A DNA stretch of 64,000 nt. Origin: Craterilacuibacter sinensis. GTDB lineage: Bacteria > Pseudomonadota > Gammaproteobacteria > Burkholderiales > Chromobacteriaceae. Location of the stretch: the NCBI RefSeq assembly GCF_009831765.1, contig NZ_WSSB01000008.1, positions 1 to 64,000 on the forward strand, written 5' to 3'. Both the position numbers and the translations under genes were made by a program. Of this stretch, positions 43,305 through 52,125 are shown piece by piece; within the stretch, counting starts at the first letter, position 1; the number at the start of each line of letters is the position of its first letter. Below the pieces are notes generated by a model. The model was not told where the DNA came from, ran no database searches, and saw only the letters and a program-made list of their open reading frames with translations.

Positions 43305-46300
43305 ATGTCATTAAAAGCCCTGCCAAGTGCGCCGGCTGCCGGCCAGAAAACCCGTATCGCCGCCTTGCCGCAAAGTGCCGATTCGGCCTGGATCGCGGCA
43401 CAAGCGCGTCCCGGTCAGTGCCTGCTGGTGCTGTGCGCATCGGCACAAGCCGCCCAGCGCCTGAAAACCGAAATTGCCTTTTTTGCGCCGGCCATCCGCG
43501 TCGCCTTGCTGCCGGACTGGGAAACGCTGCCCTACGACCATTTTTCGCCGCATGCGGATCTGGTGTCCGAACGGCTGGCCACGCTATGGCAAATACGCCA
43601 CAAGGCATGCGAGGTGGTGATTGCACCGGTGGCCACGGCCATGGTGCGTCTGGCACCGCCGTCCTTTCTGGCCGCCCATACTTTCTTCCTCAAGACCGGG
43701 CAGAAGCTGGACGGCGAAGAGTTGCGCACCGACCTGGTAGCCGGCGGCTATCAGCATGTGTCGCAGGTCATGGCGCCGGGCGAGTTTTCGATACGCGGCG
43801 GGCTGATCGACCTCTACCCCATGGGCAGCGCCCTGCCGCTACGCATCGATTTATTCGACGACGAAATCGAAACCATCAAGACCTTCGACCCGGACACGCA
43901 GCGCACGCTCTATCCGCTGCCCGAGGTGCATATGCTGCCGGCGCGCGAATATCCGAGCGACGACGCCGGCGTCACCGCGTTCCGCCAGCACTGGCGCGAG
44001 CGCATGGAAGGCGATCCCAGCCGCAGCCGCATTTACCGCGATGTCTCGGCCGGTGCCTGGCCGGCCGGCATCGAGTATTACCTGCCGCTGTTTTTTGCCG
44101 AAACCGCCACCCTGTTCGACTACTTCAGCCAGCCGCCGCTGGCCGTACTGCTGGATGATGTGCAGACAGAAGCGGAGAACGTCTGGCGCGATATCGAGTC
44201 GCGCTACCAGATGGGCCGAAACGATCCCGAGCGGCCCATCCTGCCGCCGGCCGATGTCTTTTTGCGCCCCGACGCGCTGATGGGGCAAATCAAGCAACTG
44301 GCACGCTTTGAAGCCGGCAGCGGCGACATGCCCGCCTTGCCGGTGTTGCCCTTGCCGCCGCTGGCGGTCGAGCGCCGCGCCGATGCGCCACTGCAAAAAC
44401 TGGCGGCATTTATCGGCAACACCGCCTCGCGCGTACTGATTCTGGCCGAGAGTCTGGGCCGGCGCGAAACCCTGTTGCAGTTTCTTGCCGACAACGGCAT
44501 CAAGCCCCATGCGTGCGACGACTGGGCCGGCTTTATCGACAGCAAGGCCAGGCTCGCCATTGCCGTGGGCCCCTTATGGGCCGGCTTTGCCCTCACCGAG
44601 CCTGCCATTGCCGTTGTCACCGAGTCCGAGCTGTACCAGCATGTCACGCGCAGCCATAGCCGGCGGCGCAAGGCCGGCAGCACCGACGCCATGCTGCGCG
44701 ATCTGGCCGAAATCAAGATCGGCGACCCGGTGGTACACGAGGCACACGGCATTGGCCGCTATCAGGGCCTCGTCAACCTGGACCTGGGCGTGGGCGAAAC
44801 CGAGATGATGCAGCTGGAGTACGCCGACGGCGCCATCCTCTATGTACCGGTGTCGCAACTGGCGCTGATTTCGCGCTATGCAGGTCAAGCCAGCGACGAA
44901 GTACAACTGCACAAGCTGGGTAATCCCGCATGGGACAAGGCCAAGCGCAAGGCGGCAGAAAAGGCGCGCGACACCGCGGCCGAACTGTTGAACCTGTACG
45001 CGCAACGCGCGGCGCGCGAAGGCCACGCCTTTGCCATGAGCCATCACGATTACGACGCCTTTGCCGCCGGCTTCGGCTTCGAGGAAACGCCGGATCAGGC
45101 CGATGCCATCAGCGCGGTCATCGCCGACATGACCTCCGGCAAGCCCATGGACCGCCTGGTGTGCGGCGATGTCGGCTTCGGCAAGACCGAGGTCGCCCTA
45201 CGCGCCGCCTTTGTCGCGGTGCTGGGCGGCAAGCAGGTGGCGGTACTGGTGCCAACCACGCTGCTGGCCGAGCAGCATGCACAAAGTTTTGCCGACCGCT
45301 TTGCCGACTGGCCGGTGAAAATCGCCGCACTGTCGCGCTTTAACAGCGGCAAGGAAACCAAGGCTGCGCTGGCTGGGCTGGCCGACGGTTCGGTCGATAT
45401 CGTGATCGGCACCCATAAGCTGGTACAGCCGGATGTGCAGTTCAAGCGTCTGGGGCTGGTCATCATCGACGAGGAACACCGTTTCGGCGTACGCCAGAAA
45501 GAGCAGCTCAAACGCCTCAGAGCCAACGTCGACGTGCTGACCATGACCGCGACGCCGATTCCGCGCACGCTGTCCATGGCGATCGAAGGCTTGCGCGACT
45601 TTTCGGTGATCGCCACCGCCCCCAGCCGGCGGCTATCGGTAAAGACCTTCGTCAGCCCGACGCGTAACGCGGTCATACGCGAAGCGGTGCTGCGCGAACT
45701 CAAACGTGGCGGTCAGGTGTTCTTCCTGCACAACGAAGTCGACACCATAGAAAACATGCGCCAGAAACTGGCCGAACTGGTGCCCGAAGCGCGTATCGCC
45801 GTCGCCCATGGCCAGCTGGCTGAGCGGGAACTGGAACAGGTCATGCGCGACTTTATGCAGCAGCGCAGCAATGTACTGCTGTGCTCGACCATTATCGAAA
45901 CCGGCATCGACATTCCCAACGCCAACACCATCCTGATCAACCGCGCCGACCGCTTCGGCCTCGCGCAATTGCACCAGTTGCGCGGCCGCGTCGGACGCAG
46001 CCACCATCAGGCCTATGCCTATCTGCTCACCCCGGACGGCATGACGCGCGACGCACAAAAACGCCTCGAAGCAATCCAGCTCTCCGGCGAGCTGGGCGCC
46101 GGCTTTTATCTGGCCATGCACGACCTGGAAATCCGCGGCGCCGGTGAAGTGCTGGGCGAGGGCCAGTCGGGCGAGATGCAGGAAGTGGGTTTTGGTCTCT
46201 TTACCGAGATGCTCAAGCAGGCGGTACGCGACCTGAAAAAAGGGCGTGAGCCGGATCTGGATGCACCGCTGGGCGTGACCACCGAGATCAACCTGTACAG

Positions 46301-46706
46301 TCCGGCACTGTTACCCGACGCCTATTGCCCGGGTGTGCACGAGCGGCTGGTCATCTACAAGCGTCTGGCCAGTTGCGAGAGCAGCGAAGAAATCGACGCC
46401 ATCTACGAAGAACTGATCGACCGCTTCGGCCTGCCGCCGCAAGCGGTCAAGACGCTGATCGAAAGCCATCTGCTGCGCCTGATGGCACGCCCGCTGGGCA
46501 TCGCCAAGCTGGAAGCTAGCGACAGCGTCATCCAGCTGGCCTTCGTCAAGAAGCCCGATATCGATCCGATGAAAATCATCGCGCTGATGCAAAGCGGCAA
46601 AGGCTACAAGATGGCAGGGCCGGACAAGCTGCGGGTGGAAGTGAAGCTGGACGACGTGCCGGCGCGCGTGATTAAAGTCAAAGAAATACTGAAAGCACTG
46701 CAATGA
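43305..46706 (+). CDS. mfd: Mfd, transcription-repair coupling factor
   Basis: 1133 residues from 43305 (MSLKALPSAPAAGQKTRIAA). An alternative ATG at 43293 adds four residues, and neither has a clear ribosome binding site. UvrB-homology region at the N-terminus (LLPDWETLPYDHFSPHADLV, FSIRGGLIDLYPMGSALPLR). RNA polymerase-interacting domain (IGDPVVHEAHGIGRYQGLVN). RecG-like motor with Walker A (CGDVGFGKTEVALRAAF) and DEEHRFG. C-terminal TRCF domain. It displaces stalled RNA polymerase and recruits UvrA. Confidence 0.97.
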   Translation: MSLKALPSAPAAGQKTRIAALPQSADSAWIAAQARPGQCLLVLCASAQAAQRLKTEIAFFAPAIRVALLPDWETLPYDHFSPHADLVSERLATLWQIRHKACEVVIAPVATAMVRLAPPSFLAAHTFFLKTGQKLDGEELRTDLVAGGYQHVSQVMAPGEFSIRGGLIDLYPMGSALPLRIDLFDDEIETIKTFDPDTQRTLYPLPEVHMLPAREYPSDDAGVTAFRQHWRERMEGDPSRSRIYRDVSAGAWPAGIEYYLPLFFAETATLFDYFSQPPLAVLLDDVQTEAENVWRDIESRYQMGRNDPERPILPPADVFLRPDALMGQIKQLARFEAGSGDMPALPVLPLPPLAVERRADAPLQKLAAFIGNTASRVLILAESLGRRETLLQFLADNGIKPHACDDWAGFIDSKARLAIAVGPLWAGFALTEPAIAVVTESELYQHVTRSHSRRRKAGSTDAMLRDLAEIKIGDPVVHEAHGIGRYQGLVNLDLGVGETEMMQLEYADGAILYVPVSQLALISRYAGQASDEVQLHKLGNPAWDKAKRKAAEKARDTAAELLNLYAQRAAREGHAFAMSHHDYDAFAAGFGFEETPDQADAISAVIADMTSGKPMDRLVCGDVGFGKTEVALRAAFVAVLGGKQVAVLVPTTLLAEQHAQSFADRFADWPVKIAALSRFNSGKETKAALAGLADGSVDIVIGTHKLVQPDVQFKRLGLVIIDEEHRFGVRQKEQLKRLRANVDVLTMTATPIPRTLSMAIEGLRDFSVIATAPSRRLSVKTFVSPTRNAVIREAVLRELKRGGQVFFLHNEVDTIENMRQKLAELVPEARIAVAHGQLAERELEQVMRDFMQQRSNVLLCSTIIETGIDIPNANTILINRADRFGLAQLHQLRGRVGRSHHQAYAYLLTPDGMTRDAQKRLEAIQLSGELGAGFYLAMHDLEIRGAGEVLGEGQSGEMQEVGFGLFTEMLKQAVRDLKKGREPDLDAPLGVTTEINLYSPALLPDAYCPGVHERLVIYKRLASCESSEEIDAIYEELIDRFGLPPQAVKTLIESHLLRLMARPLGIAKLEASDSVIQLAFVKKPDIDPMKIIALMQSGKGYKMAGPDKLRVEVKLDDVPARVIKVKEILKALQ

Positions 46707-47050
46707 AACACAAGGGATTAGGCGGTCTGGTTTACTCCACCGAACACGGCACCATGTGCCCGCAATGCGGCCAGCCGCAAGCAGCCTGCATCTGCAAGGC
46801 GCAAGCACCCAAAGGCGACGGCGTGGTGCGCGTGCGCCGCGAAGTAAGACGCGGCAAGGAAGTCACCGCCATTAGCGGCGTGCCGCTAATGGCCGACGAG
46901 CTGGCCGCCTTTGCCAAACGCCTGCGCACGCTCTGCGGCGCCGGCGGCACGGTCAAAGATGGGGTGATTGAAATTCAGGGCGGGCACGTCGACAAGGTGC
47001 TGCCCTTGCTGCAGGCGCAAGGCTGGACGGTGAAAAAGGCTGGCGGCTGA
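46703..47050 (+). CDS. SUI1/eIF1-family protein (YciH-like)
   Basis: 115 residues, MKHKGLGGLVYSTEHGTMCP. It has a short cysteine-bearing N-terminus (MCPQCGQPQAACICKA) and a SUI1 fold (VRVRREVRRGKEVTAISGVP, GAGGTVKDGVIEIQGGHVDK). The bacterial homologue YciH discriminates against non-canonical initiation complexes. Its start overlaps the mfd stop as ATGA, so it is co-transcribed with mfd. Confidence 0.93.
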   Translation: MKHKGLGGLVYSTEHGTMCPQCGQPQAACICKAQAPKGDGVVRVRREVRRGKEVTAISGVPLMADELAAFAKRLRTLCGAGGTVKDGVIEIQGGHVDKVLPLLQAQGWTVKKAGG

Positions 47051-47058
47051 GACTGCGC

Positions 47059-47886
47059 TCAGTACCGGCCCTGCCAGACCGCCAGCCAGCCCTCTTGATG
47101 TCCGGCCGCCACCTCGCGCAGGCTGCCAGCCAAAGCATGACGGGATAGCACGTCCTGCGTCAGCGCAGGCGGCACCACCCGATCCGCCTCCCCCACCCAG
47201 TGCGTCTGCCTGATATGAGCAATGGCGGGCAGGGCATCGGCGGCGTTAAGCGACCCGGCAAGCGGGCTCAAGCCCAGTTGCCGGGTCCACGCCACATGAT
47301 CCAGATTGCCGGCCACCGTCTGCACCGCCACCACATCGTTGCGGCGCGCTGCCAGCAGCACCGCCAGCGCCCCGCCGCCGGAATAGCCGATCAGCTCGAG
47401 CGACCCCGCGCCGGTTTCAGCCTTCAGCCTGTCCAGCGCCCGCATCAGGCTGTCGACGACCTCGGGTGCAAAACGGTGGCTGCTCCAGTAGCGCGGCGCA
47501 CACGGCTGCCTATCCGCACCGCCGTACTGGCACGGCCGCCCCAGATAAGCGATATTCGGGCGCACATCAACAAGCGCCAGCTGCAAGGCCAGCGCCTGCT
47601 GCGGCGTCGGGTCGGCCGACACAATGTCGCGGCTGGCATACGCGCGGCCATCGCCCTCCAGATACACCACCAGCGTCTGCCCGGCTAGCGGCTGGCGCGG
47701 TTGCCAGTAAACCAGCGGCAAGCCCGCCCCGGCCAGCGCATGGCGCTGCCAGCGCGTATCGGCCTGCGCCGATAGCGCCACACTGGCCGGCGGCGCGCTG
47801 GCACAGCCGGCCAGCACAGCAAGCAAACAGATGGCAAAAAAGCCGCGGACCCTGCCGCGGCTTTGCATCGATAGACCAGTGGTCAA
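47059..47886 (-). CDS. Alpha/beta-hydrolase lipoprotein
   Basis: 275 residues. The best-placed start is TTG at 47886, 7 nt after GGAG. The ATG at 47868 (MQSRGRVRGFF) is an alternative but too far from that site. Lipobox LAVLAGC indicates an acylated lipoprotein. The serine nucleophile elbow is LELIGYSGGGALAVLLAARR, and a late Asp/His region is EADRVVPPALTQDV ... AGHQEGW. The start lies 11 bp after the autotransporter stop, in the same direction, so it may be co-expressed with the smaller autotransporter. Substrate unknown. Confidence 0.85.
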   Translation of the reverse strand: MTTGLSMQSRGRVRGFFAICLLAVLAGCASAPPASVALSAQADTRWQRHALAGAGLPLVYWQPRQPLAGQTLVVYLEGDGRAYASRDIVSADPTPQQALALQLALVDVRPNIAYLGRPCQYGGADRQPCAPRYWSSHRFAPEVVDSLMRALDRLKAETGAGSLELIGYSGGGALAVLLAARRNDVVAVQTVAGNLDHVAWTRQLGLSPLAGSLNAADALPAIAHIRQTHWVGEADRVVPPALTQDVLSRHALAGSLREVAAGHQEGWLAVWQGRY

Positions 47887-47897
47887 ACAGCTTCTCC

Positions 47898-50800
47898 TTA
47901 GAAAGCGTAACGTGCCTTAACCGAGGCGGTGGCATTGCTGTAGCCGCCCTTGCGCCATTCGCCATCCAGACGCGTGCTCAGCTCCAGGCCACCCTTGCCG
48001 GTATCGGCCTTGTAGGTGTGACCGATGCCGGCGCGCCACAGCCAGCGGCTCTGGCCGGAGGACTCGGTCGAAAACAAGGCACTGCTCTCGCCGGCGAAGG
48101 CCGAGGTCAGCACCGCACCATCGTTCATCAGGTCGTAGGCGGCACCCGCGTTCAGCGACGCAGACTGGCGCGCATTCAGCGGCAGCATGAAGCGGTTGTC
48201 GACCGCCAGCAGCGTCTGTTCGACCGAACGCTTGCCGTTGATCAGGTTTGCCGCGCCAGCCCCCGTCTCGCTGTACCCGTCTTCCTTGATACGCGTGTAA
48301 TCCACACGCAGCGACGGCGTGGTGGTGATTTCGCGCGGCAGCGCAAAAGTGCGGCCGATGCCGGCACCCATGTGATAGCTCAGGCTGTCGTAGTCCGAAC
48401 TTGCTTTCACCCCCATAAACGACAGCTGGCGTTCGCCCTGATTGCGGTTGCGGCCAGCATCGAGCTGGAAGTTGAGCTCGGTGCGTGCGTCCAACTGCAC
48501 GCTGCCGTAGCCAATCAGCTGATACACATCGACCTTGGACGACTGCGGGGCGGAGGCAGACTTGCCATCCACATCGCTATGCGCGTAGGCCAGCGCCGCG
48601 CCCAGGCGCAGCTTGGGGCTGATCGCCGCATCGGCGCCGAACACCAGCCCGCCGGTGTTGGCCTTGAAGCCGGAAGTCTCGCTACGCGCATCCTGCTTGG
48701 CGTAGGAGCCGAACGGCTTCACCCACACATAGCGCTCGGCGGAAGGCTCGTCGCCGGACGACAGGCCGATATTGCCCTCGACGCGAGCCTGCACCACGCG
48801 GTTGATCGCGCCCAGACTGTCGCTGACCGCCGACAGCGCTGCCGACGGCAAGGCCGGCGTTAGCTGCTCAACAGCCTGCGCCAGACCGGTATCTGTACCC
48901 AGTTTGCCCAGCGCGTCGATCACCGGCGCCATCGCCCCGGCGTTGCCATTCGCCACCAGACGGTCGGCAATCTTGTCCAGCACCCGCGCCGCGTCCTGGC
49001 TTGCCAGCGGTACCGAGCCCTTGTTGTCCTTGACCACCTGCTCGATCGTGACCAGCTTTTTCAGCACCAGGTCAACGTTGTTGAGGTTATTCTTGTCAAT
49101 TTCCGCGCTGAAGTCGAACAGCGCCGAGTTGTCGCTGACGCTGAACTTGCCGTCGCTCACCAGGTTAGTCGCCTGGATCACCCCAGCCAGGCGGTTAGTG
49201 GTGAATAGCGTGTTGGAGCTGGTGGCGCCGGCGGCGATCTCGCTATCCTGGCGCACGTCGACGTCAATCTTGGTGCCAGAATCCAGCGCTGCCATACCCT
49301 CGACTTTCAGCTGACTGTAAGTCTTGTCGCCGGTGGCGCGCACGGAGAGCGTCGCATCGGTCGTCTGGTGGTAGTCACCGATAATCTGGTAGCTCTCTGC
49401 CTTGGCCAGCACCAAGCGGCCGTGGTTGTGAGTACCATCGCTGGTTTTAAGCGCGTCGGCAAGGGTTGGCAGATCGTCTGCATCCGGGTGCGCGGCAATC
49501 CACGCCTTGCTACTGGAAGCTAGGCTGTCCAGCACCAGTACGCCGCCACTTTCTACCGTTAGTTGCTTCACATCGATCGCACCGCTGATGCGGTTGTCAG
49601 CACCCTTGACCGTCAACGCGTCGGCCTGGGCGTAGATATCGCCAACAATGCGGGTACTGCCAGCGAGGGCGATGCCGCCAAAGCTGGCCACAGGCATAGC
49701 GCCCCTGCCGAGCGGCAGTTCGTTTTCGGTTTGCCCCTGCGCAAACAGCGCAAACTGCTTGCCGTCGAGCACGGCCGGCTTGCTGCCGATGCCGGCGATG
49801 GTCACGCCAGCGGCCGTGGTGCCCTCATACAGTGCAATCGCCTTGTAGTCAGCGACGATGATGCCGTTATTGACGATGGCACCACTGATGACTGAGTCCG
49901 CTATATCCAAGCCATCGTCTTTAGCCGTAATCGTCCCAGTGTTGATCAGATTACCTGTAAGCTTCAGTCGTTCGATTTCATAGCCACTATCCCCGGCGAC
50001 TATAGTGCCCTCGTTACGGATTTCGCCACCAATCTCCGCACCATCAATATCCACAGCATCATCGTTGGCCGTCAGAGTGCCGGTTTTGAAATTAATCAGG
50101 CTGCCGGTCAATTTTGCAGCAATATCATCACCAGAAAGCATGATCGCATCATCTTGCGCGCGAATACTGCCGCTATTAGTCAGGCGACCGTTTATCGTGG
50201 ATGCTGCAACATGAATACCATCTGAATCTGAATTATCTTCAAAATTTTCAGTATCACCCGCTATGATCGAGCCATGATTGACAACATCGCCAGTCACTTC
50301 CGATTGGTCAATATAAATCCCATACTCGCCTGCGTAAATATCACCGCCATTGACTATATTTCCATTAACCAGACTGGGCTTTTCTCCAACATAATCGTCA
50401 CCATCCCAGATTCCGGCACCAAGAATCCCAATGCCAATCTCGCCAGCAGAAATACTACCAGCGTTTGAAATAGCGTTACCAGCCTGCCCTTTCTCCACGA
50501 CACTACCTTCAAACCGGATACCATCTTCATTTGCCAGAATAGTGCCCGTATTTTCCAGACCGCCTTTCAATGTCGAGTCTTGAATATAATACCCACTATT
50601 ATTATCCCCACCACCGCCAGGCTCGCCGGCCTGGATCGTGCCGGAATTACGAACCACTCCTTTAATAGTCGATTTTGAAACTACAATACCTTCTCCGTCT
50701 GTAGTCGTAATCGTGTTTTTGTTTTCAAAAGCGCCTTCAACTGTAGTCTTGGAGAGCGAATAACCCGAGCTATAGGCGGAAAGCGTCCCCTCGTTGAGGA

Positions 50801-51857
50801 TATCGCCTTTTATCGTACTGTTGCTAACCAATATGGCCGTACCATTAACGCTATTTATTTCTCCGCGATTGAAAACCCCGTCGCCATCCTTCCCCCCACC
50901 CAGCGTACTGCCGTAAATTTCGACACCCGCGTAATTGCTATTAATCTTGCCACCTGCAGCGTTTGTGATGTGGTGACTAACAATACTGGAGCCGACGTAC
51001 AGCCCTTGATCGCCCGCAAGACCGGGGTCGCCGGCGGCATAGGTAATCAGCTGGCCGCTATTGTTGATATGACCGACGGTGGCGTCATTGACACGAATTG
51101 CCGCGCCCTCTCCCTCCGCGTAGATCGTGCCTGCATTGTCAATCCCACCTTTGATCTGCAGCTGGCTATTATCCGAGCGATCGCCTTTAACATGGATGCC
51201 GTCACCGCCATTCCAAGCATGGATAACACCCGTTTTCTCAACCTTCACCTGACCTTCAATCACCGGTGAGCCCACTTGATTGACAGGATTGAAGGCATAA
51301 AAAGTCACCGGATTAGCAGAAACAATGGCGATGCCATGCCGCTCCAAATCATCACCAGGATTGGTCTCGGTGTTGATCGTACCACTATGGGTGATATCAC
51401 CACTGACGGCTACATGACCGCTAACCTTAATGCCTGCCGAGCCCCCACTATTATTCCACCCGGCACCAGTAATCAGCGAACCTTTATTATTGATAGCCTT
51501 GACTACAGTACCCCCACCGGTATCACTAGACTCGACATAAATGGCATCGCCTCCATCCGAGCTGGCACTCACATCAATGGAGGCTCCCTCATTAACGGTG
51601 ATATTGACCGAGCCGTCATAGCTACCGAAAACCACACAGCTACTCGTAGCGCTTCCGGTGACAACACTTTCGCCACCCCACTCACTACAGGTGGGAACCG
51701 GCGTCGCCAGCGCCGGTGTGGCGGCGGCGAGCAGGCCGGCCAGCACCACGGCAGCGGCGCGGGTCGATGCCGGCTTGCCGCAGGCGGTGGCGTGTTCGTG
51801 GGCGACGATATAGGCCTGACGGGCAGCCGACCAGACAATGCGGTGAGTCTTGTTCAT
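47898..51857 (-). CDS. Type Va autotransporter, beta-helix passenger
   Basis: 1319 residues from the ATG at 51857. The extended signal peptide region is MNKTHRIVWSAARQAYIVAH, then EHATACGKPASTRAAAVVLA and a hydrophobic core ending near ATPALA. The passenger (about 50-1030) is a run of short beta-helix repeats of the type GxINNSGTIxAGDxGIxI. The C-terminal 280 or so residues form the autotransporter barrel, beginning EPSAERYVWVKPFGSYAKQD and ending KARYAF with the terminal aromatic expected for Bam assembly. Likely a surface adhesin. The long N-terminal extension of the frame to 52064 is not needed. Confidence 0.92.
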   Translation of the reverse strand: MNKTHRIVWSAARQAYIVAHEHATACGKPASTRAAAVVLAGLLAAATPALATPVPTCSEWGGESVVTGSATSSCVVFGSYDGSVNITVNEGASIDVSASSDGGDAIYVESSDTGGGTVVKAINNKGSLITGAGWNNSGGSAGIKVSGHVAVSGDITHSGTINTETNPGDDLERHGIAIVSANPVTFYAFNPVNQVGSPVIEGQVKVEKTGVIHAWNGGDGIHVKGDRSDNSQLQIKGGIDNAGTIYAEGEGAAIRVNDATVGHINNSGQLITYAAGDPGLAGDQGLYVGSSIVSHHITNAAGGKINSNYAGVEIYGSTLGGGKDGDGVFNRGEINSVNGTAILVSNSTIKGDILNEGTLSAYSSGYSLSKTTVEGAFENKNTITTTDGEGIVVSKSTIKGVVRNSGTIQAGEPGGGGDNNSGYYIQDSTLKGGLENTGTILANEDGIRFEGSVVEKGQAGNAISNAGSISAGEIGIGILGAGIWDGDDYVGEKPSLVNGNIVNGGDIYAGEYGIYIDQSEVTGDVVNHGSIIAGDTENFEDNSDSDGIHVAASTINGRLTNSGSIRAQDDAIMLSGDDIAAKLTGSLINFKTGTLTANDDAVDIDGAEIGGEIRNEGTIVAGDSGYEIERLKLTGNLINTGTITAKDDGLDIADSVISGAIVNNGIIVADYKAIALYEGTTAAGVTIAGIGSKPAVLDGKQFALFAQGQTENELPLGRGAMPVASFGGIALAGSTRIVGDIYAQADALTVKGADNRISGAIDVKQLTVESGGVLVLDSLASSSKAWIAAHPDADDLPTLADALKTSDGTHNHGRLVLAKAESYQIIGDYHQTTDATLSVRATGDKTYSQLKVEGMAALDSGTKIDVDVRQDSEIAAGATSSNTLFTTNRLAGVIQATNLVSDGKFSVSDNSALFDFSAEIDKNNLNNVDLVLKKLVTIEQVVKDNKGSVPLASQDAARVLDKIADRLVANGNAGAMAPVIDALGKLGTDTGLAQAVEQLTPALPSAALSAVSDSLGAINRVVQARVEGNIGLSSGDEPSAERYVWVKPFGSYAKQDARSETSGFKANTGGLVFGADAAISPKLRLGAALAYAHSDVDGKSASAPQSSKVDVYQLIGYGSVQLDARTELNFQLDAGRNRNQGERQLSFMGVKASSDYDSLSYHMGAGIGRTFALPREITTTPSLRVDYTRIKEDGYSETGAGAANLINGKRSVEQTLLAVDNRFMLPLNARQSASLNAGAAYDLMNDGAVLTSAFAGESSALFSTESSGQSRWLWRAGIGHTYKADTGKGGLELSTRLDGEWRKGGYSNATASVKARYAF

Positions 51858-52073
51858 ACGGTTTTTCCTTGAGATAAAGGCCGGCTGCAGCCGGCTCGCG
51901 GCATGAACACACATCGCATAAATGCGTAGCCATACAATGCCGCTATCGTATCGATAAAAACTCGCTAAAAACTTACCAAACCTTACATGCCGCGCTTTTT
52001 TGCCGTTTGGCCGTGACTTGCCAGTCAACGCCGGTCCTTGCCCCTGCCTTCGCCCTCGCCCCACAGAAAAGAA

Positions 52074-52105
52074 AACCCCGCCCTTGCACAGGCAAGGACG
52101 GGGTT
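52074..52105 (-). terminator. Terminator after the large autotransporter gene
   Basis: AACCCCG-C-CCTTGC with GCAAGG-A-CGGGGTT, loop ACAG, one mismatch. On the minus strand it is followed by TTCTTTTC, 20 bp beyond the stop codon. Confidence 0.8.
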
Positions 52106-52125
52106 TGAGGGTGAGACGCTCCGGC

